Shown here: positions 5,001-13,578 of the stretch, piece after piece
Position numbering within the stretch: the stretch's first letter is position 1
Layout: each line of letters opens with the position of its first letter
Assembly: GCA_959027945.1 (NCBI GenBank)
Contig: CAUFRO010000044.1
Span: 1-15,294, forward strand
Reading direction: 5' to 3'
Origin: an uncultured Collinsella sp.
GTDB taxonomy: Bacteria; Actinomycetota; Coriobacteriia; Coriobacteriales; Coriobacteriaceae
Length of the DNA: 15,294 bases
Notes under the pieces: model-generated
Seen by the model: only the letters and a program-made list of their open reading frames with translations
Databases searched by the model: none
Told to the model about the DNA's origin: nothing
Translations under genes and position numbers: made by a program

Positions 5001-8000
5001 TATTCAGAGCGCAGGGCCTCCACGGGATCCTTCCTGGATGCGCTGCGGGCCGGCAGCAGGCCAGCGACAACCGTCAGCAGTACCGAAATTGCAATGAGCA
5101 CCAGCGCATCCTGCACGGGCAGGCTCATCAGATTGGGCACCTGTTTGGCAGCAAGCGCCCAGGCATTAACCGGAAAGCTCACGGCCATCACAACGACAAT
5201 GGCAAAGACGCCGGCGATGAGGCCCTCGATAAAGGTCTCGGCATTGAATACGTTGGCCACGTTGCGCTTCGACGCGCCGATCGCACGCAGGATGCCAATC
5301 TCCTTTTTGCGTTCCAGCACGCTGATGTAGGTGATGATGCCGATCATGATGGAGCTCACCACCAGGCTGATACTCACGAATGCGATGAGCACCAAGCTGA
5401 TGGTGTTCACGATGTCGGTCACCGAGCCCATGATGATGCCCATGTAGTCGGTGTACGAAATTGCCTGCTCATCATGGCCAGCGGCTTTGACCTGCTTGTT
5501 GTACGCATCGATGTGATCGAGTACGCGCTCCTTGGCCTCAAAGTCGCGCGGGAAAATCTTGACCGAGATGGGGTCGGCCTCGTCCGCATAGCCCAGTGTG
5601 GTCAGATTGTTATCGTAGGTGAGCTTCGACGCCTTGGCATAGCTCATCATGAGCGAGCTCAGGTCCTCGGCGTCCATGTTGAAGTGAATGGCATGAGCAA
5701 AGGCACTCGCATCCACGCGCATGGCGCTCGCCAGGCTAGCAAAACTCGACGACATCCGCGTCGCCATCTGGCCCATGAGCCCTGCTGCGCCTGCTTTAAG
5801 CTGGGACGATACCGTTGTCGCTATCTGGTCGCTGATTGTCTTGGTCACCTGGTCCATTGCCTGTTGCAGATACGGAGCCAGCTGCTTTTGCACATAGTCG
5901 GTCATCGCCTGCTGCAGGCGCTCGGCCAGGGCATCGCCGCCGAGCGCTTTGAGCTGGGCCAGGATTTGCTGGGCTGCCGCATCATTCTCAAGATACGCCG
6001 AGAACGCGGCGGCAAGCTTTGACGCGTCCTTAAGATCATCGGGTGTCAGCGCCTTAAACTGATCAGACTGCAAAAAGCCCTCAAACAGCTGGTTGGCTAG
6101 CGTTCCCACCTGCTGCATTTGCTCGGGCGTGAGTTCCAGACCGTCAAAGATACCCGAGAAATCTGGGGCCGGCGCTTTGGCCATGATGTCGCTGAAGTCG
6201 ATGTCCTTACCAACGCCCGAAAGGTCAATATCCAGCCCGGACAAATCAAGACCCGACAGGTCCATACCGCCGGCAACACCCGAGAGCGCAGACGCATCGA
6301 ACGAGAACGCGCTCTTGAGCGCCGCCTCGTCCACACTAAACATGCTGCCCAGATCCACGCCTTGCTTGGCCTCGCCTTGCAGCTCATCGAAAGACTTGCC
6401 CGTAAAGACATCCGTCTCGGGATGCGCAAGCTGCTCTTGCACAATCTGCGAATCGGCGGCGCGCTCCATAAGCCGGCGAGTCAGCGCATGCGTATAGGCA
6501 ATGCCCGGAGACAACGCGCTCGCATTGGCCGTCTCGTTAGGTCGCACCACGCCCACAATGTGCACGTCGATACCGTCGGCAACCTTGGCGGCCATAAAGT
6601 CGGCATCACCAGACATGTCGGTCCACATGCCGGTCTCTTCGTTTTTGCGATAGGCATCGGCCGGCGACAGCACCTTAAACGTCGTGGACAGCGCATCGTC
6701 GTAGGTAAAGTCGGCGCCGGACTCGGGCGTTTCGACCCCACCGTCGGCCGCCATGGCGCTGTTAACCAGGTCGTTGAGCTCATCGATATCCAGCGCACCG
6801 ATGCTGTAGAGCGTATAGTCGCCCACCGTACCGCGGCTCGAAAGCACCATTACGGCTTCGTTGGCAGACGTGGGCCAATGACCGGCGACGACATCGTACT
6901 GGCTGTTGAGCAGGCTCTGGTCTTCAATCATCTCGTTAAAGACCGAGGTTCCCATGGATTCCATGCTCACCGTTGCCGCCGAGCTCGCGCCTCCGCTCAT
7001 GGCCTCGGTCATGGCGTTGGGCACCAGCCGGACGGGCTCCTCATCGCCCTTGCCGGCACGATAGACAACCGGCGATACACCGTAGCCGTACTGAATGGCG
7101 TTGACCTCTTTATCGATGCCGTCGCCACCGGCATCGAGCCATGCCTTAAAGCTCGTCATGTCGTTGGACTTAACGCTCGCAAACATATCCTTTACGGCCG
7201 TGACCACAGGAATCCTATCGGTTCCCTGAGCCTTGCCGCCGGCACTGTCGTCGGACGAATCCTCGCTCTTGGACATATCGTCATCCGCAGCCCCCTGACC
7301 ACCCATCATGGACGACAGGTCGTAGTCCTGCTTGGAAATGGTGAGTGGGTAGCTCGAGAGCGTATCCTCCTCGACCTTTTTGATGTAGCCGTTTACGCCG
7401 TTGGACAGCGCCAGAATCGCCGCGATACCGATAATGCCAATCGAGCCTGCAAAGGCCGTCATGGCCGTGCGGCCCTTCTTGGTCATGAGGTTTCGGGCAG
7501 AAAGCCCCAGCGCCGTCACAAAGCTCATCGAGGTTTTGCGCGTAGGCTTGGCCTCGCGGCGCGTGGCGTCAGCGACATCGAAAGGATCGGAATCGTCGGT
7601 GATCTTGCCGTCCGCCAGGTTGACGATGCGCGTGGCGTATTGGTATGCCAGGTCGGGATTGTGCGTGACCATGATGACCAGACGGTCGCGCGCAACTTCT
7701 TTGAGCAAATCCATAACCTGCACGGATGTCGTTGAATCCAAAGCGCCAGTCGGCTCGTCGGCAAGGACGATCTCAGGGTCATTGATCAGGGCGCGGGCAA
7801 TGGCCACGCGTTGCATCTGCCCGCCCGATAGCTGGCTCGGGCGCTTGTTAACGTGCTCGCCCAGGCCAACCGCCTCGAGCGCCTCGCGCGCACGCTGGCG
7901 GCGCTTGGCATGCCCCACGCCCGTGAGCGTGAGCGCCAGCTCCACGTTTTCCAAAATGGTCTGATGCGGAATGAGGTTATAGCTCTGGAACACAAAGCCG

Positions 8001-8254
8001 ATGCGGTTGTTGCGATAGGCATCCCAATCGCGATCGTGAAAGTCCTTGGTCGAAATACCGTCGATCAGCAGGTCGCCCGAGTCAAAGTGGTCGAGTCCGC
8101 CGATAACGTTGAGCATCGTGGTTTTGCCCGAGCCCGAGGGACCCAGAATGGCCACGAACTCGTTATCGCGAAAAGACAGGCTTACGTTGTCGAGCGCCAC
8201 CTGCGTAAACGACTGCGTAACGTACCTTTTGCAAATACCCTTGAGCTCCAGCAT
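5000..8254 (-). CDS. ABC transporter, fused ATPase and FtsX-type permease (MacB-like)
   Basis: A 1084-residue single-chain transporter. The N-terminal ATPase (about 1-220) has Walker A GPSGSGKT (38-45), Q-loop Gln90, signature LSGGQ (142-146), Walker B IVLADE (162-167) and H-loop His198. TM1 is at about 264-284. Then come about 655 extracytoplasmic residues, and three TM segments (about 953-977, 1009-1030, 1050-1068) with the FtsX-like cytoplasmic motif LERKKEIGILRAIGASKRNV. The topology is that of MacB, but the loop is several times larger. It contains a Ser/Asp-rich linker, LSGLDLSGLDIDLSG repeats near residues 660-680 and a long predicted coiled-coil. ATG 8254 is chosen over TTG 8263, since GAGAGG abuts the TTG but sits 9 nt from the ATG. 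The family exports or extracts peptides, lipids or lipoproteins; the substrate is unknown. Confidence 0.92.
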   Translation of the reverse strand: MLELKGICKRYVTQSFTQVALDNVSLSFRDNEFVAILGPSGSGKTTMLNVIGGLDHFDSGDLLIDGISTKDFHDRDWDAYRNNRIGFVFQSYNLIPHQTILENVELALTLTGVGHAKRRQRAREALEAVGLGEHVNKRPSQLSGGQMQRVAIARALINDPEIVLADEPTGALDSTTSVQVMDLLKEVARDRLVIMVTHNPDLAYQYATRIVNLADGKITDDSDPFDVADATRREAKPTRKTSMSFVTALGLSARNLMTKKGRTAMTAFAGSIGIIGIAAILALSNGVNGYIKKVEEDTLSSYPLTISKQDYDLSSMMGGQGAADDDMSKSEDSSDDSAGGKAQGTDRIPVVTAVKDMFASVKSNDMTSFKAWLDAGGDGIDKEVNAIQYGYGVSPVVYRAGKGDEEPVRLVPNAMTEAMSGGASSAATVSMESMGTSVFNEMIEDQSLLNSQYDVVAGHWPTSANEAVMVLSSRGTVGDYTLYSIGALDIDELNDLVNSAMAADGGVETPESGADFTYDDALSTTFKVLSPADAYRKNEETGMWTDMSGDADFMAAKVADGIDVHIVGVVRPNETANASALSPGIAYTHALTRRLMERAADSQIVQEQLAHPETDVFTGKSFDELQGEAKQGVDLGSMFSVDEAALKSAFSFDASALSGVAGGMDLSGLDLSGLDIDLSGVGKDIDFSDIMAKAPAPDFSGIFDGLELTPEQMQQVGTLANQLFEGFLQSDQFKALTPDDLKDASKLAAAFSAYLENDAAAQQILAQLKALGGDALAERLQQAMTDYVQKQLAPYLQQAMDQVTKTISDQIATTVSSQLKAGAAGLMGQMATRMSSSFASLASAMRVDASAFAHAIHFNMDAEDLSSLMMSYAKASKLTYDNNLTTLGYADEADPISVKIFPRDFEAKERVLDHIDAYNKQVKAAGHDEQAISYTDYMGIIMGSVTDIVNTISLVLIAFVSISLVVSSIMIGIITYISVLERKKEIGILRAIGASKRNVANVFNAETFIEGLIAGVFAIVVVMAVSFPVNAWALAAKQVPNLMSLPVQDALVLIAISVLLTVVAGLLPARSASRKDPVEALRSE

Positions 8255-8326
8255 GGACGGCAACCTCTCCCACGCGGGCGCACTTGCCCGCTCTCCCCCG
8301 CCGTTCGTATTCGACGCGTTTGTCCT

Positions 8327-8355
8327 ACTCTATCCCCATTTTTTGCCGAAGTCAG
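8327..8355 (-). promoter_or_regulatory. Promoter candidate for the ABC transporter gene
   Basis: On the minus strand CTGACT (8350-8355) and TAGAGT (8327-8332) are separated by exactly 17 bp. They lie about 70 bp before the ATG at 8254. The hexamers match the sigma-70 consensus moderately (4/6 or better). The rest of the 8255-8407 spacer shows only the GGGAGAGG ribosome binding site. Confidence 0.45.
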
Positions 8356-8407
8356 TGAGGAATGTAGGGAACCGCATCAAAAAACGAACGGGATGGCGCC
8401 CAAAAGA

Positions 8408-8429
8408 AGAGGTCCCAAGCGGGACCTCT
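8408..8429 (-). terminator. Terminator of the redox operon
   Basis: A perfect 9-bp stem, AGAGGTCCC (8408-8416) against GGGACCTCT (8421-8429), with a 4-nt loop. On the minus strand it is followed by TCTTTTGGG, a short U-rich tract. It lies 80 bp after the stop of the TlpA-like lipoprotein, the last gene of that operon, and upstream of the ABC transporter promoter. Confidence 0.75.
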
Positions 8430-8508
8430 ATATGGTGGAGCTTATCTTGAAAGGTAGCGGACTACTTCGCACAGCGGCGCACGATCCTCGCTATGCTTTA
8501 CGCGTTTT

Positions 8509-9480
8509 TTACTGCTCGCTATTTGCAATCGCCTGGTCGATAAGTTTGTCGAGTGCTGCGCGCTGCTCGGCGGAGCTGATGGCTCCCACGATTGGATCCC
8601 CTACGATGTTGCCATTCTGATCGATGACATACGTTGTCGGGAACGAGAACAAATTTGACGTAAACTTACCGGCCTCGCTATCCGACTTGAACCAGATGTT
8701 CTTATACGTCACGCCCTTCTTGCTCAGCACGTCCTTGGCATCTGCAATCTCGCCCTTGTTGCCATCGAGCGTAAAGGAATTGACGCCCACGACCTGGCCG
8801 CCCTTCTTGGCAAGCTCCTTATTCAGGTCCTCAAGGTCGCCCAACTCACCCACGCATGGCTTGCAAGTGGTGAACCAGAAGTTCATGACGGTAACCTTGT
8901 TCTTAGAGAACAGCTCGTCGCTGCTCACGTCGTTGCCGTCCAGGTCCTTGCCCGTAAAGCTGGGGAACTTCGTCGCCTCGCTCGAAGCATTGGCACCAGC
9001 CGTCATGCCAGCGGTCGAAGCGTCGACGCTCTCGCCCGCGCTCGGCGTGCTTCCACAGCCGGGGAACTCCTTCTCCAGGCTCTCGAGCTTGTCCTCGATC
9101 TCCTTGATTTGCTGTGCACCGGCCTTGAGCGTCTTAAGCTCATCCGCCGTAAACTTATCCTTGGCGCCGTCGATGGTCTTGAGCAGGAAATCGCCGTAAT
9201 TGCTGCCGTCCTCAATCATTGTCGAGTCTTTATTTGCCGCATTGAATACCTTTTCCCACAGCGCGTTATCACTCGAAAAGATATCGTTCTCCTTCTGCAT
9301 GAGTTTTGCATACAACTCGGCGGCCTCGTCGGCATTGGCCGGCTTCTGCGCAGTGAGTTCTGCAATCTTAGGATCGGAGCTCGCAGATTCGCTCGCATTG
9401 CCACCGGGCGCCGAACACGCCACAAGGCACAAGGCCAATACCGGCACCATAAACAGGGCCGCAATCTTAGAAAGCTTCAT
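8509..9480 (-). CDS. TlpA-family thiol-disulfide oxidoreductase lipoprotein
   Basis: A 323-residue lipoprotein. The signal peptide ends in lipobox LVAC with Cys22 as the lipidated residue. An acidic, helical spacer region (about 35-170) follows, then a thioredoxin-fold domain (about 172-315). Its redox motif CKPC (206-209) lies in NFWFTTCKPCVGEL, and the cis-proline is in FPTTYVID (Pro281). It should reduce or exchange disulfides on the outer face of the cytoplasmic membrane. The start at 9480 is preferred: GGAGG is 7 nt upstream of it, whereas it abuts the alternative ATG at 9486. It follows the [4Fe-4S] membrane protein by 29 bp in one operon, which suggests that it receives electrons from it. 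The extra N-terminal region makes it longer than a bare TlpA. Confidence 0.93.
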   Translation of the reverse strand: MKLSKIAALFMVPVLALCLVACSAPGGNASESASSDPKIAELTAQKPANADEAAELYAKLMQKENDIFSSDNALWEKVFNAANKDSTMIEDGSNYGDFLLKTIDGAKDKFTADELKTLKAGAQQIKEIEDKLESLEKEFPGCGSTPSAGESVDASTAGMTAGANASSEATKFPSFTGKDLDGNDVSSDELFSKNKVTVMNFWFTTCKPCVGELGDLEDLNKELAKKGGQVVGVNSFTLDGNKGEIADAKDVLSKKGVTYKNIWFKSDSEAGKFTSNLFSFPTTYVIDQNGNIVGDPIVGAISSAEQRAALDKLIDQAIANSEQ

Positions 9481-9509
9481 AGTCATTCCTCCGTTTTGTC
9501 GAAGCTTGT

Positions 9510-10412
9510 TTACTTTTTATCGGCGGTCAAGGGGAGCTTTTCCGCCGACACATCCAGGCCATAGCGATAGCTGATGGCATCGACGGGACAGGCCCCGATG
9601 CACTTTCCGCACCGGATGCATTCGGCATGATTGGGCGCGTGGACCACATCAACGTCCATCTGACAAACCTTTGAGCACTTGCCGCACGAGACGCATTTGC
9701 ATGCATCGACCCGGATCCCCAATAGGGACACCTTATTCATGAGCGCATAGAATGCGCCGAGCGGGCAAATCCATTTGCAGAAGGGGCGATAGAACAAAAC
9801 GCTCAGCAGCACCACGGCAATGAGAACGATAAGTTTCCAAGTAAAGAGCTGTCCCAACGCAGATCGAATGCCGGCATTGGCAATGGCTAGAGGAATGGCG
9901 CCCTCGAGCACGCCCTGAGGACAGACGTACTTACAAAAGAACGGGTCGCCCATGCCCACGTCGTTAACCACCAGTACGGGCAGCACTACCACGGCAAACA
10001 GCAGCACAAAGTATTTGATATACGTAAGCGCCTTGAGCCTTTTCGTCGAAAGCTTTTTGCCGGGAATCTTGTGAAGCAGCTCCTGCAGCCAGCCAAACGG
10101 GCACAGAAAGCCGCATACAAAGCGTCCCAGCAGCACGCCGAGCAAAATGAGCGTGCCGGTGACGTAGTAAGAAAAGTTGAACTTGGATGAACCTACCACC
10201 GACTGGAACGACCCGATGGGGCACGCACCCGATGCCGCGGGACACGAATAGCAATTAAGTCCAGGTACGCAGACTGTTTTTCCCGCGCCCTGATAGATGC
10301 CGCCTTTGGCAAAGTTTGGCAGGTGAATGTTGGTGACGAGCGTCGCCGCCGCCTGAATGAATCCGCGAAATCGGGCCAAAACATGCGACGCAGTGTTTTC
10401 TCTTTTATCCAA
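9510..10412 (-). CDS. Polytopic [4Fe-4S] electron-transfer protein (NapH/CcdA-context type)
   Basis: A 300-residue membrane protein with several TM segments (about 82-105, 131-150, 192-209). It has Cys-Pro pairs typical of NapH/YccM-like proteins: CYSCP (54-58), CGFLCP (100-105), CKYVCP (160-165) and CKWICP (212-217). The C-terminal domain holds two ferredoxin motifs, C240-x2-C243-x2-C246-x3-C250 and C265-x2-C268-x2-C271-x3-C275-P. It probably passes electrons from a cytosolic donor across the membrane. TTG at 10412 is preferred: it overlaps the stop of the upstream CxxC micro-protein, implying translational coupling, and GGAG lies about 10 nt before it. An ATG further up would overlap that gene entirely. 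Middle gene of the redox operon. Confidence 0.88.
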   Translation of the reverse strand: MDKRENTASHVLARFRGFIQAAATLVTNIHLPNFAKGGIYQGAGKTVCVPGLNCYSCPAASGACPIGSFQSVVGSSKFNFSYYVTGTLILLGVLLGRFVCGFLCPFGWLQELLHKIPGKKLSTKRLKALTYIKYFVLLFAVVVLPVLVVNDVGMGDPFFCKYVCPQGVLEGAIPLAIANAGIRSALGQLFTWKLIVLIAVVLLSVLFYRPFCKWICPLGAFYALMNKVSLLGIRVDACKCVSCGKCSKVCQMDVDVVHAPNHAECIRCGKCIGACPVDAISYRYGLDVSAEKLPLTADKK

Positions 10413-10551
10413 TTCCGATACACTCCAAGCACAGCCTAATCGCTTTGGCCAGCACGGCATCCGCCTCGCCACGCATAACACCAAAGCACACCATGGCGAT
10501 TCCGACGATCAACAAAGCGACCTGTACCACGGGTTTTACCGCTTTGAACAA
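10405..10551 (-). CDS. CD1871A-type CxxC micro-protein
   Basis: A 48-residue protein. It has a basic N-terminus, one TM helix (about residues 8-25, VVQVALLIVGIAMVCFGV), then MRGEADAVLAKAI and the C-terminal motif CLECIGIG with Cys41 and Cys44. This matches my recollection of the small CxxC family named after C. difficile CD1871A, which tends to occur beside TlpA-like and [4Fe-4S] membrane proteins. The TTG start has AAAGGAG 8 nt upstream; an in-frame GTG nine bases earlier overlaps that site. The TAA stop (10405-10407) overlaps the TTG start of the next gene. It is first in the redox operon and likely a membrane dithiol partner of the Fe-S protein. Easily missed because of its size and start codon. 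Confidence 0.85.
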   Translation of the reverse strand: MFKAVKPVVQVALLIVGIAMVCFGVMRGEADAVLAKAIRLCLECIGIG

Positions 10552-10566
10552 CCTGACCACTCCTTT

Positions 10567-10635
10567 CGTTACGCGACCATTGGACCATATCGACTATAAA
10601 ATCCGTGTTAAGCGCGATTTGGAATATGCAAGGAG
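10567..10635. promoter_or_regulatory. Divergent promoter region between the redox operon and the two-component system
   Basis: A 90-bp intergenic region between the micro-protein start and the response-regulator start. TATAAA (10595-10600) serves as a minus-10 for the plus strand, and the overlapping TATAGT serves the minus strand. Neither has a good minus-35. GACCAT is repeated directly at 10575-10580 and 10583-10588, a possible regulator site. AAGGAG (10630-10635) is the ribosome binding site of the response regulator, 6 nt before its ATG. Weak minus-35 boxes fit activator-dependent transcription; this is inference. Confidence 0.4.
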
Positions 10636-10641
10636 ACTGTA

Positions 10642-11316
10642 ATGCGAATTTTGATCGTCGAGGACGAGCGGGCGCTGTGTGACGCAATCGCGCGCAGCTT
10701 GCGAAACTTGGCGTACAGCGTCGACTGCTGTCACGACGGACAGGAGGCGCTCGACCTACTGAATGTTGAGGCCTTCGACCTCGTGGTACTCGACCTCAAC
10801 CTTCCCCGCATCGACGGCATGACCGTACTCAGGGAACTTAGGAAAACTGACTGCGAGACTAAGGTACTGATTCTGTCCGCACGTGGCGAAGTATCCGACA
10901 AAGTCGCCGGACTCGATGCCGGCGCCAACGATTACCTCACCAAGCCGTTTCATCTGGACGAGCTTGCGGCAAGGATTCGCAGCCTTACCCTCAGACGCTT
11001 TACACAAAGCGACATAGTCTTAACCTGCGGAAAGCTCCGCTTTGACACCAAGGCGCGCATCGCTTCCGTGGACAGCGAGGCTTTATCTCTTACGCGCAAG
11101 GAAACGGGAATCTTGGAATACCTGATGCTTAATCAGGGGCGTCCGGTAAGTCAAGAGGAGCTTATCGAGCACGTTTGGGATAGCAGCGTGAACAGCTTTA
11201 GCAACGCAACCCGCGTTCACATCTCGTCACTCCGCAAAAAGCTACGCAGCGCTTTGGGATACGACCCGATTCGCAATCGGATTGGAGAGGGCTACGTTAT
11301 GGAGGATAGCGAATGA
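10642..11316 (+). CDS. OmpR-family response regulator
   Basis: A 224-residue regulator. The receiver domain (1-115) has the acidic pair Glu7/Asp8, phospho-acceptor Asp51 in LVVLDLNLP, Ser79 and Lys101 in YLTKPF. The winged-helix DNA-binding domain (about 125-222) has LTRKETGILEYLMLN, the recognition helix in NATRVHISSLRKKL, and the wing RIGEGYVM. All phosphorylation residues are present. Its stop overlaps the kinase start by 4 bp (ATGA), so the two are translationally coupled. It is divergent from the redox operon and is the best candidate to control it, besides its own operon. Confidence 0.95.
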   Translation: MRILIVEDERALCDAIARSLRNLAYSVDCCHDGQEALDLLNVEAFDLVVLDLNLPRIDGMTVLRELRKTDCETKVLILSARGEVSDKVAGLDAGANDYLTKPFHLDELAARIRSLTLRRFTQSDIVLTCGKLRFDTKARIASVDSEALSLTRKETGILEYLMLNQGRPVSQEELIEHVWDSSVNSFSNATRVHISSLRKKLRSALGYDPIRNRIGEGYVMEDSE

Positions 11317-12464
11317 AAAGGCTTTCGCTGCAATGGCGCATAACGATTATGACGGCACTGCTCACGTGTGCGGCATGCGTGCTGACGAACTGCCTGGTCG
11401 GCTATACGGGCATGCGCTACATGGATGCCATCGGCAGTAACATCTCGGCCTTTAACGCAACCGGCGAAGATTCGCCCCAGGCGTTCGACCCAACGAAAGC
11501 GACCCCCGATGACAAGGTCACGATCGTCGTAAACGACGCACAGGAGTCTTTTGGCACGACAACCTGGTGCATCACGGCTGGAGTCACACTCCTTGGCGGC
11601 GTGCTGGCATACTTTGTGAGCGGCCGTGCGCTCAAACCGCTACGAGCTTTTGCCGCCCAGGTTGAGCGTGTGCAGCCTGACAACCTAAGCGAAATCAGAC
11701 TCAGTGAAGATGTGCCCACCGAGCTACAACGATGCAGTGCCTCTTTCAACGACATGATCGCCCGTCTTGGCGAAGGGTTCTCTGCACAGCGTCAGTTTAC
11801 CGGCAACGCCGCACACGAGCTGCGCACCCCGCTCGCCCTTATGCAAGCACAGATTGAACTATTCATCTCCGAGCACTCCGGTTTGCAACCCGAAACAGCC
11901 GAGCTGCTCGGCCTGCTACAAGAACAAACCGAGCGCATGTCTCGAATGACCAAGGTATTACTCGAGATGAGTGAGCTCCGCAGCGTTCCTTGCGAGGACG
12001 ATGTTGAACTTGGTCCCTTGTCCGAAGAGGTCCTCACCGACCTTGAGCCACTTGCCGAAAATAAGGACGTAACCCTCGATTGCGCCGGAGACGCTTTGGC
12101 AATCGGAAGTGATACGCTCCTCTATCGGTTGGTGTTTAATCTGGTCGAAAACGCCATCCGTTACAGCCGCTCCGGCTCGACTGTCAACGTCTCCATCAGC
12201 GACAGCGACAGCCATGTGCTCCTGCGAGTCAAAGATGAGGGACCGGGAATACCCAAGCAGTACCGAGAAAGCATCTTCCAGCCGTTCTTTCGTCTAGACA
12301 AATCCCGCAGCAGGGCATACGGCGGCGCAGGACTCGGGCTAGCGCTCGTTTGGGAGATTGCAGCGCTTCACGGTGGCACGGTAGAGGTCGAAACAAGTTC
12401 CGAGAACGGGACCACCATGCTCGTAAGCCTTCCAAAACGATCCGCAGCGTCAACCGAGCAGTAA
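11313..12464 (+). CDS. Sensor histidine kinase
   Basis: A 383-residue membrane kinase. It has TM1 at about 8-30 and a short extracytoplasmic sensor loop of about 55 residues without recognisable cofactor-binding motifs. TM2 (about 86-103) leads into a HAMP domain, then the dimerisation domain with phospho-acceptor His168 in AAHELRTPL. The ATPase domain has the N box around Asn280 (NLVENAIRYS), the G1 box DEGPGIP (308-314), an F box FQPFFRLD and the G2 box GGAGLGLAL. All catalytic motifs are intact. Cys residues in and next to TM1 (Cys19, 22, 27) and TM2 (Cys86) could make it redox-responsive, which would suit the neighbouring thiol operon; that is speculation. It pairs with the overlapping response regulator. 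Confidence 0.95.
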   Translation: MKRLSLQWRITIMTALLTCAACVLTNCLVGYTGMRYMDAIGSNISAFNATGEDSPQAFDPTKATPDDKVTIVVNDAQESFGTTTWCITAGVTLLGGVLAYFVSGRALKPLRAFAAQVERVQPDNLSEIRLSEDVPTELQRCSASFNDMIARLGEGFSAQRQFTGNAAHELRTPLALMQAQIELFISEHSGLQPETAELLGLLQEQTERMSRMTKVLLEMSELRSVPCEDDVELGPLSEEVLTDLEPLAENKDVTLDCAGDALAIGSDTLLYRLVFNLVENAIRYSRSGSTVNVSISDSDSHVLLRVKDEGPGIPKQYRESIFQPFFRLDKSRSRAYGGAGLGLALVWEIAALHGGTVEVETSSENGTTMLVSLPKRSAASTEQ

Positions 12465-12532
12465 AACGAAAGGGGTCCCGAGCAACAGGAGTACAATTGC
12501 TGCTATTGTTGCCAGCTGTTGGGAGATGGAAG

Positions 12533-13537
12533 ATGGACTGCGATGGCTACCCATGCGTTCCCATGCCGTTGATGTGCACCGCCTTTGTGCCGGGGCAGAT
12601 TGACGCTGCGGTTGCAGACATTTCCGACCCCGATTCGCGCGCCATTGCCACGGCAGAAGCGCTGTACTTTCGCGGACAGGCCGCCCTCGCTGCCAAGTCG
12701 GCGCGTCCCTATCTTGACGCCACCGATCCCGCACTGCGCTATTCTGCATGCTTTATCTGTGGATACGCCAGTCTGTCGCTCAACCGTATCGCCGACGCCC
12801 GCCGGTGCCTTGCTGGCATCCTCGATACGCCGGCCGACGAGGAATCACCCGCCGTCCACGCCATGCATATCCTGTTCGCCTCAGCCGCGAGCGTCCTGCT
12901 GCACTTGCCTTCCCCGTATTCTGCCGAAGAGTTTTATCCACTTGCGGCGCATCTGCCCGAAGGCCTGCGCCTGTTCGCCAGCTACGTGATGGCGCACGCC
13001 TTATATCTGCGCGGCGAATACGGCCGCAGCCTGGGCATGGCGGAAAACGCCCTGATTATGAAACAGGGAAGCTACCCCATCTCGGAACTGTTCCTGCACT
13101 TGGCAGCTTCCATGGCATGCATGAGCCTCAAGGACATCGAGGCCGCAAAAGCGCATTTTGGAGCCGCTTGGAACATTGCACGCCCCGACGGCCTTATCGA
13201 GCTCATCGGCGAGCACCACGGCCTTTTACAGGGGCTCATCGAGGCATGCCTAAAAACGCAATACCCTGACGACTTTGCGCGCATCATCGAGATCACGTAC
13301 CGCTTCAGCTACGGCTGGCGGCGCATCCACAACCCCGATTCGGGCGAGGACGTGGCCGACGATCTAACGACCACGGAATTCACCATGGCCATGCTCGCCT
13401 GTCGTGGGTGGACCAACGCCGAAATCGCACGCCATATGGGAGTATCGCCGGGCACCGTCAAAAACCGCCTATCCGGCGTATACGCAAAGCTTGGCATCGG
13501 CACACGCGCCGAGCTGGTTACCCACATGTTGCGCTAG
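12533..13537 (+). CDS. LuxR-family transcriptional regulator with helical-repeat N-terminal domain
   Basis: A 334-residue regulator. The C-terminal LuxR helix-turn-helix (about 277-334) reads LTTTEFTMAMLACRGWTNAEIARHMGVSPGTVKNRLSGVYAKLGI, of which AEIARHMGVSPGTVKNRL is the recognition unit. The preceding part (about 30-260) is all-helical with TPR-like helix pairs such as AEALYFRGQAALAA and ALYLRGEYGRSLGMAENAL. There is no receiver domain and no ATPase P-loop, so it is neither NarL- nor MalT-type in full. ATG 12533 has GGGAG 7 nt upstream. The gene follows the kinase by 68 bp, with TACAAT at 12492 as a possible minus-10, and may belong to the same transcript. Its ligand and targets are unknown. 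Confidence 0.88.
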   Translation: MDCDGYPCVPMPLMCTAFVPGQIDAAVADISDPDSRAIATAEALYFRGQAALAAKSARPYLDATDPALRYSACFICGYASLSLNRIADARRCLAGILDTPADEESPAVHAMHILFASAASVLLHLPSPYSAEEFYPLAAHLPEGLRLFASYVMAHALYLRGEYGRSLGMAENALIMKQGSYPISELFLHLAASMACMSLKDIEAAKAHFGAAWNIARPDGLIELIGEHHGLLQGLIEACLKTQYPDDFARIIEITYRFSYGWRRIHNPDSGEDVADDLTTTEFTMAMLACRGWTNAEIARHMGVSPGTVKNRLSGVYAKLGIGTRAELVTHMLR

Positions 13538-13578
13538 CGGCCAGACTGACCGGCATATCGAAAGCGCTCCGGAGCCCC

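Noticed and set aside
4595..7735. Long plus-strand open frames (4595-6022, 6119-7735) opposite the ABC transporter
   Set aside because: They are rich in His, Arg and Gln as expected for antisense frames of a GC-rich gene, pass through repeat E2, and have no motifs, while the minus strand encodes a complete transporter with all ATPase motifs.
12350..12532. Upstream extension of the LuxR gene into the kinase gene
   Set aside because: The extension is basic, low in quality and overlaps the conserved kinase C-terminus; ATG 12533 has a good ribosome binding site.
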